64,000 bases of DNA from Thermomicrobiales bacterium (GCA_020432165.1 JAGQGU010000005.1:1-64000), one strand, 5' to 3'; positions 43,873-53,802 are shown, numbered from the stretch's first letter. Notes: generated by a model from the letters alone, not told the origin. A program made the numbers and translations.

Positions 43873-45204
43873 CTAGTCTACCGAATTTGCCGCTGAAACG
43901 CTGATAAAATCGGCGAAGCGTGCCAGCTCCCGATCCGGCAGAGAGCCGGTGAGCACCGTGCCTTCTTCCACGAAATCGCGATCGGTCACATGCCCCTGCG
44001 TGTGGAAGCGTTCGACCAAATCCGAGCGATGGTACGGAATCGTCACTACCACGGGATGGAAACCTTCCTCTCGCTCCAGCATCTTCTCGACGGTAGCGAG
44101 GAGTTCGGTGATGTTCAGTCCCCTGGCAGCACTAATAGCAACAGAGGGACCGTCGATACCAAGTTCCACCCTGGCATCGTCAAGCATGGCAACCTGCTCA
44201 TCGCTCAGCGCATCTATCTTGTTGAGCGCGTAGAGCATCGGGCGGTCATCGACCCCCAAATCCTCCAATGTACTGTTCACGGTGGCCACCTGCTCGGGCG
44301 CGTTCGGATGCGTGACATCCACGACATGCACCAGCAGTGTCGCTTCCGAAATCTCTTCCAGCGTCGCCCGGAAGGCAGCGATCAACTGCGTTGGCAGGTT
44401 GTTGATGAATCCCACCGTATCGGTGAGCAACACCTCGCGACCGCCGGGCAACGTGACCCGCCTCGTGGTGGGATCAAGCGTGGCAAAGAGCTTGTCTTCC
44501 GCCAGCACATCCGCACCAGTGATCTGGTTCAGCAACGTGCTTTTGCCAGCATTGGTGTACCCAACCAACGAGACGACCGCGATCGGTGCCTTCTTCCGAT
44601 TCTGGCGATAGCGCTCGCGATGGGCGTGCACATCGATCAGTTGATTCTTGAGAAAGCTGATGCGCTCGTTGGCAAGACGTCGGTCTGTTTCCAGCTGCGT
44701 TTCACCAGGACCACGGACACCAACGCCACCAATCGACTGGCGACTAAGGTGGCTCCACATACGGGTGAGGCGTGGCAAGCGATATTGCAGCTGGGCAAGC
44801 TCAACCTGCAGGCGACCCTCACGCGTCTGCGCGCGCCGAGCAAACACATCCAGAATCAAGGCGGTGCGATCAATGATCTTCAGTTCGAGTTCACGTTCCA
44901 GATTACGCTGCTGCGCAGGCGTGAGTTCGCCATCGACCATGATCAAGTTGTAGTCGAGCGAATCGCGCAGATCCTTGATCTCCTCCAGCTTACCCTTGCC
45001 GACGTAGGTGCCGGGGTGGGGGTGGCTCAGCTTTTGACTGATCGAGCCAACCACTTCCACGTCCACCGTCTCAGCAAGACTGGCGAGTTCTTCGAGCGAA
45101 TCCAGTGCGCTCCATGTTTGTGTTTGTGTCTCCACAGCCACGAGAAGTGCCCGCTCCCGTTCGGTCGCGGTTTCGTGGGTGTGACGTTCAATATCGAAAT
45201 GTAT
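43873..45204 (-). CDS. hflX: Ribosome-associated GTPase HflX, apparent AUA start
   Basis: 443 aa from the proposed start. It shows the HflX N-terminal domain (VEVVGSISQKLSHPHPGTYVGKGKLEE), the GxGGxGxRGPGE-type loop (SIGGVGVRGPGETQLE), and the G domain: GYTNAGKST, LFATLDPTTRR, DTVGFI and ALNKID. It rescues or splits stalled ribosomes. The longest frame starts at a GTG (45276) without a ribosome-binding site; no ATG, GTG or TTG follows within the N-terminal region. AAAGGAA (45211-45217) lies six bases before ATA at 45204-45202, which would begin the protein at IHFDIERH. Confidence 0.93.
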   Translation of the reverse strand: MHFDIERHTHETATERERALLVAVETQTQTWSALDSLEELASLAETVDVEVVGSISQKLSHPHPGTYVGKGKLEEIKDLRDSLDYNLIMVDGELTPAQQRNLERELELKIIDRTALILDVFARRAQTREGRLQVELAQLQYRLPRLTRMWSHLSRQSIGGVGVRGPGETQLETDRRLANERISFLKNQLIDVHAHRERYRQNRKKAPIAVVSLVGYTNAGKSTLLNQITGADVLAEDKLFATLDPTTRRVTLPGGREVLLTDTVGFINNLPTQLIAAFRATLEEISEATLLVHVVDVTHPNAPEQVATVNSTLEDLGVDDRPMLYALNKIDALSDEQVAMLDDARVELGIDGPSVAISAARGLNITELLATVEKMLEREEGFHPVVVTIPYHRSDLVERFHTQGHVTDRDFVEEGTVLTGSLPDRELARFADFISVSAANSVD

Positions 45205-45309
45205 GGTCGTTTCCTTTCGGCAGTGCGCCGATTGACATAGGTGATGTACGCACGGTGGTGCAACAATCGGCTGCACCGGAGGTCCAATATCCCAAAGCCT
45301 CTGATGCGA

Positions 45310-47091
45310 TTATGCGGCTGGTTCAATCCATGGGAAGTAGATCATGGCAATCCTCCAATCATGCGTAGACAATGCAATTCTACCATGCTGCACACTGTTG
45401 ATCGGAAAGGCGATGGTATCACGAATCTCATCGCCCTTGACACGCTCGGACTCCCAGGAGTCGACCGGAGCGATCTGCGTCATCACCAGATTCGCGCCAC
45501 TGGTTACCAGGCTGTAGCAATCAATACGAATCACGTATTCCTGATCAGCACGTTCATCCGCAAGAGGCTCGACCCGATAGGTGCTCCAGGCATGACCAGA
45601 TTCGTTGCCGGCTTCGGTATTGCCGGCGGAGTCCTTCCAGAGGCGGATATCGCTATGTTCCTCAAACTCCTGCAGATTGTGGAGCTCATCCAGCACACAC
45701 TGCACCGGCTCACCGTGATGATTGACCACGCTCTCGAGCGTAATCTGGCTCTGACCATTCTGCAGCTGCACCATGTCGTAGCCGGATTCGGTCATCTCGT
45801 CAGTGACCTGCCAGTCGGGATCCAATGTCGGCAACATCCAGCCGAATTGGGAGCTGAAGGTGTTGCCACGATCGGCCAATGGTGTGGCCGGTATTGGTGT
45901 CGCTTCCGGTAGCGTAAAGGTCTCACACACTGAACCGCTCTCCAGGCAGGAGAGTTGGGTGGACATCATCTGCTCGACGATGCTCGAGCTCGGCAGCGCG
46001 GAACCGACCACGCGCAGACCGATAACCACAATCACATCGCCCTGCTGCGCCACCTGAATGTATCCGGAATAAGCATCGCCGTTAATCGTGCCGTGAACAC
46101 TGAGCATGGCATCCGATTTCCAGGTGCCGGATTCACCACTGGTGATCAGGAAATACGGATCATCGAAGGCAGAGCCATCGCCGGTCACAATCGCATCCAA
46201 TGCAGCACCGGCTGTCGCTTCATCATCGTAGGAGGAGAGCCAGACAGAGGTGTAGGCAATACCTGTACCGCTCCCCCACGCCGTCAGCGAACTCCCATAC
46301 CAGGAACTCGTAAGCCCATCAGCAGTTGTCTGATCCTCGGTGCCAAGTTCGCCCAAAGCGGGTTGAATCTCGCCATCGCGCACACGATAGAGTCCGTGCA
46401 GACCAGTGCCATTGGCGTTGGCGAAATCGATCGACGAGGCAACCGTCAGCGCGGAGGTGGAGAGTCCGGGATCGCCCGCCGTCTGCAACTGTTGCAGGCG
46501 CGCGAGGGTAGCTTCAACGACAAGGTCGTGCTCGGTGGCGTCGGGTTCGCCAGTCGCATCCATAGAGATCACTTCGACAACGACATTGCCACTAGCCACG
46601 AGGGAGCGGATCATATCTCCGCCCTCACCGATCATCGTCACCGATATCGCACCATCGACAGATGAAGCGCGGGTTTCGACGTATTTCAGGTTGTCGTAAT
46701 TGCCCAGCATATCGACGAACGCCGTCGTATCAGTATCAGCATCAAGCTCATAGACGACTGTCTGGATGACCGCGAGGAACGCTCCGTTCTCATCGGCGCG
46801 ATCTACTGGCAGCACGAGATCGAGCACATAGGTGCGGTTGAGCGCTTCCACATCGGCAGAAACGCTCTCACGATCGAGTCCCCGGGCATCGGCAACAAAC
46901 CGCACAGCATCGCTCGCGTCCAGATAGGCGCCTGTCAGCACCTGATAGCCAAATTCCGGCAGCGCTTGTATAGGCAATGGCACATCGGCGAGATCGACTG
47001 GAGTGACTGATGTCTGCGCGACAACGCTCGGCCAGGAGAATCCAGCCGCAAACATACCCAGTAAGACGATCAGGTGAAGAACTCGACGCAT
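45310..47091 (-). CDS. Exported protein of unknown function
   Basis: 593 aa. The signal peptide is RRVLHLIVLLGMFAAGFSWP; the rest is largely beta-type without membrane helices. Three to four similar stretches (KYVETRASSVDGAISVTMIG; VSSIDFANANG-type; MLSVHGTINGDAYSGYIQVA) suggest repeated LpqN/lipoprotein-like folds, but I cannot assign a family. ATG at 47091 is chosen over 47154 (GAGGAG upstream). It follows lgt closely. Confidence 0.8.
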   Translation of the reverse strand: MRRVLHLIVLLGMFAAGFSWPSVVAQTSVTPVDLADVPLPIQALPEFGYQVLTGAYLDASDAVRFVADARGLDRESVSADVEALNRTYVLDLVLPVDRADENGAFLAVIQTVVYELDADTDTTAFVDMLGNYDNLKYVETRASSVDGAISVTMIGEGGDMIRSLVASGNVVVEVISMDATGEPDATEHDLVVEATLARLQQLQTAGDPGLSTSALTVASSIDFANANGTGLHGLYRVRDGEIQPALGELGTEDQTTADGLTSSWYGSSLTAWGSGTGIAYTSVWLSSYDDEATAGAALDAIVTGDGSAFDDPYFLITSGESGTWKSDAMLSVHGTINGDAYSGYIQVAQQGDVIVVIGLRVVGSALPSSSIVEQMMSTQLSCLESGSVCETFTLPEATPIPATPLADRGNTFSSQFGWMLPTLDPDWQVTDEMTESGYDMVQLQNGQSQITLESVVNHHGEPVQCVLDELHNLQEFEEHSDIRLWKDSAGNTEAGNESGHAWSTYRVEPLADERADQEYVIRIDCYSLVTSGANLVMTQIAPVDSWESERVKGDEIRDTIAFPINSVQHGRIALSTHDWRIAMIYFPWIEPAA

Positions 47092-47119
47092 GCACACTCT
47101 CCTCGTTGATATCACGGGA

Positions 47120-47911
47120 TCAAGTGTAGCGAAGTTGTCTGGAACGCCAAACAATCAGACCGACCCCGACAATGATCAACCCATAGCTCATCCAGTAGGC
47201 AGCCGGGAGAGGGCCGATGTAGAGGCTGTCAGTGCGCATACTCTCCAGGATCAGCCGGACGATGCCATACCCCACCAGGTAGATACCAACGGCCATACCC
47301 GGGCGGTACCAACGGAAGCGCTCCTGGTGCAGCACCAGCAAGGTGAGCATCGTACAAAAGATCAGACTGAAGAGGGATTCGTAGAGAAATGTCGGATGGA
47401 AGGTCGCGTACTGCTCATATCCTGCCGGACGACGAGAAGGATCGATCGTGACTGCCCAGGGAAGATCAGTGGGCGTACCGAATGCTTCCTGATTCGCCCA
47501 GTTCCCCCAACGACCAATCGCCTGCCCCAGCGGTACGGCAGGAATGATGACATCGAACCAACGCCAGACGGAAACATCATCCTTGCGCAACAACAGCCAG
47601 GCAGTCAGCGTACCCGCAATGATCGCGCCGTGAATGGTGAGACCACCGCCACGGACGTTGATCGCGCCCCAGAGGTCATCGCGAAATCGATCCCACTCCA
47701 GCAGCACGTAATAAAGCCGGGCACCGACAATCGCCGCGAGCACAACGATCGGAGCGACATCCAGCAAGCGATCAGGGTTTAACCCTTGTTGCTTCGCCAA
47801 CCAGCATGCCAACCAGACCGAGAGCACGATGCCACTGATAATGAAAAGGGCATACCAACGGACATCCAGCGGTCCGAGACTGAAGGCGATGGGATCACGG
47901 AGTGTGGGCAT
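47120..47911 (-). CDS. lgt: Prolipoprotein diacylglyceryl transferase
   Basis: 263 aa with seven membrane helices. It transfers diacylglycerol to the lipobox Cys of prolipoproteins. The signature GRWGNWANQEAFG is exact and ARLYYVLLEWDRF and GGLTIHGAI are also typical. ATG at 47911 (overlapping the kinase end by 17 bases) is chosen over 48040 because the first helix begins there and GGAA precedes it. It is in an operon with relA and the kinase. Confidence 0.96.
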   Translation of the reverse strand: MPTLRDPIAFSLGPLDVRWYALFIISGIVLSVWLACWLAKQQGLNPDRLLDVAPIVVLAAIVGARLYYVLLEWDRFRDDLWGAINVRGGGLTIHGAIIAGTLTAWLLLRKDDVSVWRWFDVIIPAVPLGQAIGRWGNWANQEAFGTPTDLPWAVTIDPSRRPAGYEQYATFHPTFLYESLFSLIFCTMLTLLVLHQERFRWYRPGMAVGIYLVGYGIVRLILESMRTDSLYIGPLPAAYWMSYGLIIVGVGLIVWRSRQLRYT

Positions 47912-48827
47912 CGAGAAATTCCAGCACCTGTGCGCGCGTCGGCAGGCCGTCCATCGCGCCAGGCAGGGTTGTGGCCAGCGCACCGCTCGCCATGGCGAAG
48001 CGGAGATCGTCACCATCCGCACCCTGCCAACCACGCGCAATCATGCGGCTGACGAAGGCACTGGTGAAGGCATCGCCCGCGCCTGTCGGCTCGACCGCAT
48101 CGACCGGGAAGACATCCTGCACGATACGCGTGTCACCAATGCGCAGCATCGCACCACGACTGCCATCGGTAATAACAACCACCGGAGGATCAAAGCGATC
48201 GAGCGCGTCAGCCGCTTCCGCCAAAGTAGTGCATCCCCAGAGATGTGCGGCATCATCCAGACTCAGCTTCACGACTGTGCTGGCAGCGAGGCCAACGGTG
48301 ACCAGCATACGCAGGTCGTCCATCGGGATCATGCCTGGACGGATATTGACGTCAAAAACCAACGGGATATCGCGAGCGGCAGCATTCTGCACAGCGGTTA
48401 CCACCGTATCCGCGCTCGGTTGCGCACAGAGAGAAACGGAACCGAAGACCACGGCCTCGATATCATCGATCTCGACGTCCTGCGCGCTCAGCAATCGATC
48501 GGCGTGGCGGTGAATGCGAAAGTGACCATCACCATCGGCGTCAGCCCAGGCCAGTGCAATCGTTGTCGGTTCATGCTCGGCAAACCGAACGCGAGAGACG
48601 TCGATACCTTCGCGTTCCAGGCGCGAATACAGGCGTTGGCCGAAAGGATCATCGCCGAGTACTGTGCGCATCTGCACCGGAACACCGAGTCGGGCCAAAC
48701 CAACCGCGACATTGGCTGGTGCACCGCCTTCGCGAATCGCCAACGAAGGGGAATCAAGGAGATCGCTGCCCTTCGGAGCGATGAGATCGATCAGGCATTC
48801 GCCGATGGTGACAACGGGCTTGCTCAT
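47895..48827 (-). CDS. PfkB family sugar kinase (fructokinase-like)
   Basis: 310 aa ribokinase fold. N-terminal VTIGECLIDLIAPKG and GGAPANVAVGLARLG bind the sugar; PTGAGDAFTSAFVSRM contains the catalytic Asp and anion hole. It is closest in style to bacterial fructokinases; ribose or deoxy-gluconate is possible. Its ATG overlaps the relA stop by 4 bases. Confidence 0.92.
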   Translation of the reverse strand: MSKPVVTIGECLIDLIAPKGSDLLDSPSLAIREGGAPANVAVGLARLGVPVQMRTVLGDDPFGQRLYSRLEREGIDVSRVRFAEHEPTTIALAWADADGDGHFRIHRHADRLLSAQDVEIDDIEAVVFGSVSLCAQPSADTVVTAVQNAAARDIPLVFDVNIRPGMIPMDDLRMLVTVGLAASTVVKLSLDDAAHLWGCTTLAEAADALDRFDPPVVVITDGSRGAMLRIGDTRIVQDVFPVDAVEPTGAGDAFTSAFVSRMIARGWQGADGDDLRFAMASGALATTLPGAMDGLPTRAQVLEFLDAHTP

Positions 48828-51127
48828 GCGGTGCGGATGGTAGTGGAACGATCGGCTTCGCGGCGAACGCCATTCACCTGCCGTAGCTGCTCCAGCTTGC
48901 TCAGCATCGTGGAAAGCTGATTCAGGTTTTCCACTTCCACAACCGCGCGGAAGGTAACCGTGCGGTCATCGTGCGTCTGCGTCGCCATGCTGAGGATATT
49001 CACGCGCTGATCGGCCAGAAGTGTTGAGATATCTTTCAACAATCCGACGCGATCCTCAGCATCGATAACGATGCTGACCGGATGGGTTTCGTTGACCTGG
49101 TTCCCCCAACTCACCGGCACCAATCGCTCGGGATCGGGAATGTGCGTCACATTTGGGCAGTCCTGCCGATGGTAGACCACCCCGCGCCCGCGAGTGATAT
49201 AGCCGATGATCGGCTCCGGTGGTAGCGGTTTACAGCAATTGGCGGGCATCGTGAGGATATTACCAGCACCCATCACCTCGACCCGTGCCGGTTTGCTCGG
49301 AGCACGATAGGTGGATGGTGGGGGTGAAACGTCCTTGATCGAGACATCGAGTCGGGACGTAATGCTGTGCGCACTAATGGCGCCATAGCCGATGGCAGCG
49401 TAGAAGTCCTCCAGCTTGGTATAGCGGGGATACTTTGCCATCACCTCGTCATGTTTGATATTGAGTGCGAGGCGCTGTAATTCCTTCTCCAGCGTCGCTT
49501 TGCCGCTGGCAATGTTCTCGTCACGCTCCTGGCGACGGAACCATTGACGAATCTTCTCCCGAGCCGAGGCGGTTTTTACATAGCCATTTTCCGCCTGGAG
49601 CCAGTCGCGCCGCGGACCTTTCACCGTTTTGCTGGTGCGAATCTCCACAATCTGGGCGTTGTTCAGCACGTATTTGAGATCGACCTGGATACCGTTAACG
49701 GTGGCGCCAACGGTATGATGACCGACTTCTGTATGAATGCGGTAGGCAAAGTCGATCGGCGTCGCTCCTCGGGGCAATTCGATAATATCGCCCGCCGGAG
49801 TGAAGCAATAGATCATGTCCTGGAAGACGTCGGACTTGAGACTCTCGACGAACTCCTCGGCATCGGCGACTTCGTCGCGCCAATCCATCAGCTGTCGCAG
49901 CCAGGTGATCTTGGATTCCAGCCGCTGGTCGCTCTTGGATCCTTCCTTGTAGCGCCAGTGGGCGGCGATACCGTATTCCGCGACGTGATGCATCTCCCAG
50001 GTGCGGATCTGGATCTCGACCGGATGTCCAGCCGGACCAATCACCGCCGTGTGGAGGCTTTGATACATGCTCTCCTTGGGGGTGGCAATGTAATCGTCAA
50101 TCTCGCCCGGAACCGGGTGCCACTTACCGTGCACCAATCCCAGAGCGGAGTAGCACTGGGTAACATCGTCGACGATGATGCGGATACCAATGACATCGTA
50201 GATCTCATCGAAGGCGCGATTCTTGCGATTCATCTTGCGATAGATGCTATAGATGTGCTTTTTGCGTCCGTAAAGTTCCGCACGAATACCGGCATCGCCG
50301 AGCAACTTCTTCAGATCATCGATGATCTGCTTGAGGGCAATCGCGCTATCGGCACCACGCCGATCCAGTTCTGACGTAATGTGCTCGTATTCAACGGGAT
50401 AGAGATACATAAAAGCCAAGTCCTCGAGTTCGGACTTGACTTGCCAGATACCCAGTCGATTGGCGAGCGGGGCATAAATCTCCATGGTCTGCTGCGCGAT
50501 ACGTACCTGTTTGTCCCGACGCATCGAGCCGAGGGTACGCATATTGTGCAGACGGTCAGCAAGTTTGATGAGCACGACTCCGATATCGTCGACCATGGCG
50601 AGGAACATCTTGCGCAGGCTCTCTGCCTGTTGTTCGCGCTCGCGATCCTGGCGGGTGGTGACATCCTCCGAGTCCGGCAACCATTGGATCTTGCCAAGTT
50701 TGGTAGTGCCATCAACCAACTGCGCGACACGCTCGCCAAAGAGTTCCTGGAGTTGTGCCAGCGTCACATCGGTATCTTCAACGACATCATGCAGCAGGCC
50801 CGCAGCCATGGTTTCGCCATCAAGCCGCATCTGGGCCAGGATATTGGCGACCTCAATCGGGTGAACGATATAGGGCTCGCCAGATTTGCGCATCACCCCG
50901 CTATGGGCACCGTAGGCCACCAAAAAGGCTCGCGCCACAATCACCAAATCGCCGGAGTGCTGATCCTCATTGATGGAATCACTCAGCTTCTGGAGAGAAT
51001 CCTGAACGGCCGGTTCGAAGTGATCGGGAGGCAGCACAACAAGAGGACTCTCATGCTCGCGCATCGCGGGATCACGAAAGCTCTGGATTGTCTCAATAAG
51101 GGTCGAATCCGAAATGGTTGGCGTCAT
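48824..51127 (-). CDS. relA: Bifunctional (p)ppGpp synthetase/hydrolase
   Basis: 767 aa, the typical long RSH length. The N-terminal HD hydrolase domain has HPIEVANILAQMRLD and LLHDVVEDTDVT; the synthetase domain has YDVIGIRIIVDD and YQSLHTAVIGPAGHPVEIQIRT. TGS (IYCFTPAGDIIELPRGATPIDFAYRIHTE), zinc-finger-like and C-terminal ACT (HPVSIVIDAEDRVGLLKDIS) domains follow. It makes and degrades the stringent-response alarmone. It heads the operon relA-pfkB-lgt, perhaps with the exported protein. Confidence 0.97.
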   Translation of the reverse strand: MTPTISDSTLIETIQSFRDPAMREHESPLVVLPPDHFEPAVQDSLQKLSDSINEDQHSGDLVIVARAFLVAYGAHSGVMRKSGEPYIVHPIEVANILAQMRLDGETMAAGLLHDVVEDTDVTLAQLQELFGERVAQLVDGTTKLGKIQWLPDSEDVTTRQDREREQQAESLRKMFLAMVDDIGVVLIKLADRLHNMRTLGSMRRDKQVRIAQQTMEIYAPLANRLGIWQVKSELEDLAFMYLYPVEYEHITSELDRRGADSAIALKQIIDDLKKLLGDAGIRAELYGRKKHIYSIYRKMNRKNRAFDEIYDVIGIRIIVDDVTQCYSALGLVHGKWHPVPGEIDDYIATPKESMYQSLHTAVIGPAGHPVEIQIRTWEMHHVAEYGIAAHWRYKEGSKSDQRLESKITWLRQLMDWRDEVADAEEFVESLKSDVFQDMIYCFTPAGDIIELPRGATPIDFAYRIHTEVGHHTVGATVNGIQVDLKYVLNNAQIVEIRTSKTVKGPRRDWLQAENGYVKTASAREKIRQWFRRQERDENIASGKATLEKELQRLALNIKHDEVMAKYPRYTKLEDFYAAIGYGAISAHSITSRLDVSIKDVSPPPSTYRAPSKPARVEVMGAGNILTMPANCCKPLPPEPIIGYITRGRGVVYHRQDCPNVTHIPDPERLVPVSWGNQVNETHPVSIVIDAEDRVGLLKDISTLLADQRVNILSMATQTHDDRTVTFRAVVEVENLNQLSTMLSKLEQLRQVNGVRREADRSTTIRTA

Positions 51128-51193
51128 TTACTCTCGTCTCACCAACACAGCCACACATGTTCCACCCCGAACAATCAGTGGCGGTAGGCGTTA

Positions 51194-51222
51194 AGTTTAG
51201 GGAGCATCGAGAGTCTCGTCAA
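51194..51222 (-). promoter_or_regulatory. Promoter of the relA operon
   Basis: TTGACG (51217-51222), a 17-base spacer and TAAACT (51194-51199), about 65 bases upstream of the relA start codon. Confidence 0.65.
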
Positions 51223-51237
51223 TGTTGACCGTACGTA

Positions 51238-52461
51238 CTAATCGACCGTTGGTGACGGGGTTTGAATAAAGGTGCCAGCAGCGTTCGCCGCGAAGAGCAA
51301 CATGCCGGCGGCGGCGGGGATAGTGGCCCACATCACGGTCTCCGGCTCAATGTGACCGTACATGCGCAATCCCATCAGCACGATGCCCGCAGCGCAACCA
51401 AGGGCGACCAAAAGGAGGTGCGGCGCAGTCAGCATCTTCCAACGAATCGTGGGGGATCCAGCGAGTTTCGGAATGTAGTAATACCCAAATCCGCTGATGA
51501 GCAATCCCGCGAAACCGAAGAGGTTCGCCATAACGTGAGCGGATCGGAGTCGTGGGCCAAGCGCAGGATCAAGCGCGAAGCTGACACCGAGCGAAACACC
51601 CACGATCATAAAGAGCAACGCCATGACGATACCGCTACGCATGGCAGGCTTGAGCTTCCAGGCCACCGGGATGACATTGATGGCCCAGCAGGCAAACGCG
51701 AGCGCCATCATGGGACCACCGATCATGAAGAGCCAATCGATATCCCAACCCAGTGCTATCGCCATCGCAGGCAACGCGATCAGGAAGCTGATGCGGTGGA
51801 TCCGAATGAGGCGAATGTATGGGAAATCGACACCACTCCAGCGAGCCAGGGTGTGATAGCTGGTACCAGAGGCCATGGCGAAGAAAAAGCCAACCAGCAT
51901 GAGATGCCCCCAGACCAGATCCCAACGCCCCTGCGCGGGTGTCCAGAAATCCAAGGCGATATCGAGACCAGTGGCGATGATAAGCACCATGCTGCTGATA
52001 CGGGTGAAGGGCACGGCAAGCTTATCGACTTGTCGCTGAGGCGGAACAGGAACACCCGCCGGAACTGGAGGTCGCGGACGTCCCGGTTGACTGAAGAGCA
52101 GCCGGATATTCACCATAAAGAGGACCGCGCCGATAAAGGCGAAAATGTGTCCGGAGACAATCATCGCCTCGTTGCGGAAACCATAGCCGAGGCAACTGAC
52201 TACGGCGCCGAGAATACCGAAGAATAGTTGCCGTGCGACCAGCTTTTCAGATTTCCATTGCCGACCTGAGTTTGTGGGCAGAGCGTTGATATTCACACCA
52301 TAGATCATGATGGTGATACCACCCAGTACAGCCAAATGCACCGCCGCCTGCCACCAGGCCGGATGCGTTTGGCTGTAACCGGCCAGGAACATGGCCATGC
52401 CCATGGCGGCGGGCGCGAAGGTGAAAGCAATACCAATAAGCGTACGCTGGAGGGAACTCAT
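51238..52461 (-). CDS. 12-helix membrane protein resembling heme-copper oxidase subunit I
   Basis: 407 aa, about 12 helices. AAVHLAVLGGITIMIYGV near the start and later His-bearing helices (GHLMLVGFFFAMASGTSYH, SAHVMANLFGFAGLL) recall the NorB/cbb3/NnrS-type fold, in which His residues bind heme. I cannot confirm the full ligand set. AAGGA precedes the ATG at 52461. It follows the four-helix protein and the stress protein in one operon. Confidence 0.8.
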   Translation of the reverse strand: MSSLQRTLIGIAFTFAPAAMGMAMFLAGYSQTHPAWWQAAVHLAVLGGITIMIYGVNINALPTNSGRQWKSEKLVARQLFFGILGAVVSCLGYGFRNEAMIVSGHIFAFIGAVLFMVNIRLLFSQPGRPRPPVPAGVPVPPQRQVDKLAVPFTRISSMVLIIATGLDIALDFWTPAQGRWDLVWGHLMLVGFFFAMASGTSYHTLARWSGVDFPYIRLIRIHRISFLIALPAMAIALGWDIDWLFMIGGPMMALAFACWAINVIPVAWKLKPAMRSGIVMALLFMIVGVSLGVSFALDPALGPRLRSAHVMANLFGFAGLLISGFGYYYIPKLAGSPTIRWKMLTAPHLLLVALGCAAGIVLMGLRMYGHIEPETVMWATIPAAAGMLLFAANAAGTFIQTPSPTVD

Positions 52462-52462
52462 G

Positions 52463-52918
52463 CTATGTCCTTGATTGCGGGATACCAAGCTTGTTCTTGC
52501 CGTAGATGCGTGGCCACATCTGACTCACGAGGATGACGATGGCGACGACCTGCAGCATCGAGGATGCCACCAGTAGCCAATCAATCCACCAGTAATCCTC
52601 ATTCATGCGAAAGAATGGCTCGGCGATAACACGGCAGGCGAGTCCAACATTCAGGCAAGCGAGAACGAAGAATGCCTTGTGTTCACCATAACCGAGCGGA
52701 AGTTCGGGCAGACGTTTCCGCGGCAGCAACCAGAAGGCGATGCCAATGACGAATTGCACGAACCAGCCAACAAAGAGGATGTGCCCATGGGTCGGCTGGA
52801 ACCATCCGCGCCATTGACCGGGGATCAGGTGATCCACCAACATCAACGCGCCAAATGTGATCCCCAAGATCATCCAGCAGAACGAGGTTTTGACGGCAAC
52901 AATACTGAATCGATCCAT
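52463..52918 (-). CDS. Four-helix membrane protein resembling helix I-IV of NorB/cbb3-type oxidases
   Basis: 151 aa. WFQPTHGHILFVGWFVQFVI, then GIAFWLLPRKRL, resembles helix II of NorB and CcoN, where a His binds the low-spin heme (His44 or His46 here). Only four helices are present, so it is not a complete oxidase subunit. Its ATG overlaps the stop of the stress-protein gene by one base. Confidence 0.78.
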   Translation of the reverse strand: MDRFSIVAVKTSFCWMILGITFGALMLVDHLIPGQWRGWFQPTHGHILFVGWFVQFVIGIAFWLLPRKRLPELPLGYGEHKAFFVLACLNVGLACRVIAEPFFRMNEDYWWIDWLLVASSMLQVVAIVILVSQMWPRIYGKNKLGIPQSRT

Positions 52919-53709
52919 CAGGCCATCTGCACCCCGTTGCGCAGCGGCTCGATCCAGCTACAGGCTGCATAGCCTTCCTGAATGGCAGATTGTCCCTGTG
53001 ATGCACGCATCACGATCATTGGGGCGGGAATCGCAACGAGAGTGCGCTGGGTAACGCTATCCGAATAGCGCAATCCGTGCCGCTTTGGTCCATGAGTACA
53101 CATCACCACCAGATCGGTAGGATCGATCATCGCCTGCAACGAAGCGTTAATTGGCCCGAAAACAATGGAGGAATCGACCTGGACACCATCGCGGCGGATA
53201 ATCTCCTCGCTCTGCTGCAGCGCCCAGTGCGATGTCTCGCGTAAATCCTCAATCAGGCTCCAGGCATCGGGATCATAGGTGTAGGCCGGAGGAATGACCC
53301 GAGAGGGATCAATAACCATCACGAACTGCACGGGAAGGTGGAGTCGACGTGCGATACGACTGGCAACAGGTATCGCCTGGCTGGCGGTAGTAGAGCCATC
53401 CAGAGGCACTACAATCCGCTGCAGTGGGTGATTGGGATTGGGCGTGTCACGCAGAACCAGCACGGGGATAGTCGAGGTCATAATGCTCTGGACCGTCGCC
53501 GAATTAGGTGTGAGTTGTCCGTTCTCATCGGCATGCATGACCAACACGATCAGATCGTGCTCCGCTTCAGGGTCGTCCATAAACATTGTTAGATTCGCGA
53601 GTTCGGAGGGTTGCACCAGAGCATCCGGAAGCATGGTTGCGCAGAAATCCTGCCCGATCTGCATGAGCTCGGGTCGCTCTGCGGCGAGATGAATGGTTGT
53701 AGTTGTCAC
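52918..53709 (-). CDS. Universal stress protein
   Basis: 263 aa. It has two UspA-like halves: a degenerate first half and a second with IVVPLDGSTTASQAIPVA and the ATP-loop-like DLVVMCTHGPKRHGLRYSDSVTQ (for GxxGxRG). GTG at 53709 is chosen because GAGGAG lies nine bases before it; ATG at 53751 has no site. It heads the operon with the two heme-copper-like membrane genes, suggesting a link to respiration or redox stress. Confidence 0.87.
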   Translation of the reverse strand: MTTTTIHLAAERPELMQIGQDFCATMLPDALVQPSELANLTMFMDDPEAEHDLIVLVMHADENGQLTPNSATVQSIMTSTIPVLVLRDTPNPNHPLQRIVVPLDGSTTASQAIPVASRIARRLHLPVQFVMVIDPSRVIPPAYTYDPDAWSLIEDLRETSHWALQQSEEIIRRDGVQVDSSIVFGPINASLQAMIDPTDLVVMCTHGPKRHGLRYSDSVTQRTLVAIPAPMIVMRASQGQSAIQEGYAACSWIEPLRNGVQMA

Positions 53710-53786
53710 GGTATTGCACTCCTCATACCGAAGCGCCAGTAGTCCTGCCATGATGGTAGCCCTTTGGGGCTAGAAGTGCATCAGGA

Positions 53787-53802
53787 AAATCCCGCGGGAT
53801 TT
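53787..53802. repeat. Perfect 16-base palindrome upstream of the stress protein gene
   Basis: AAATCCCGCGGGATTT is fully self-complementary. It lies about 80 bases upstream of the start codon in a 230-base gap that shows no other clear feature. Its role is unknown. Confidence 0.4.
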
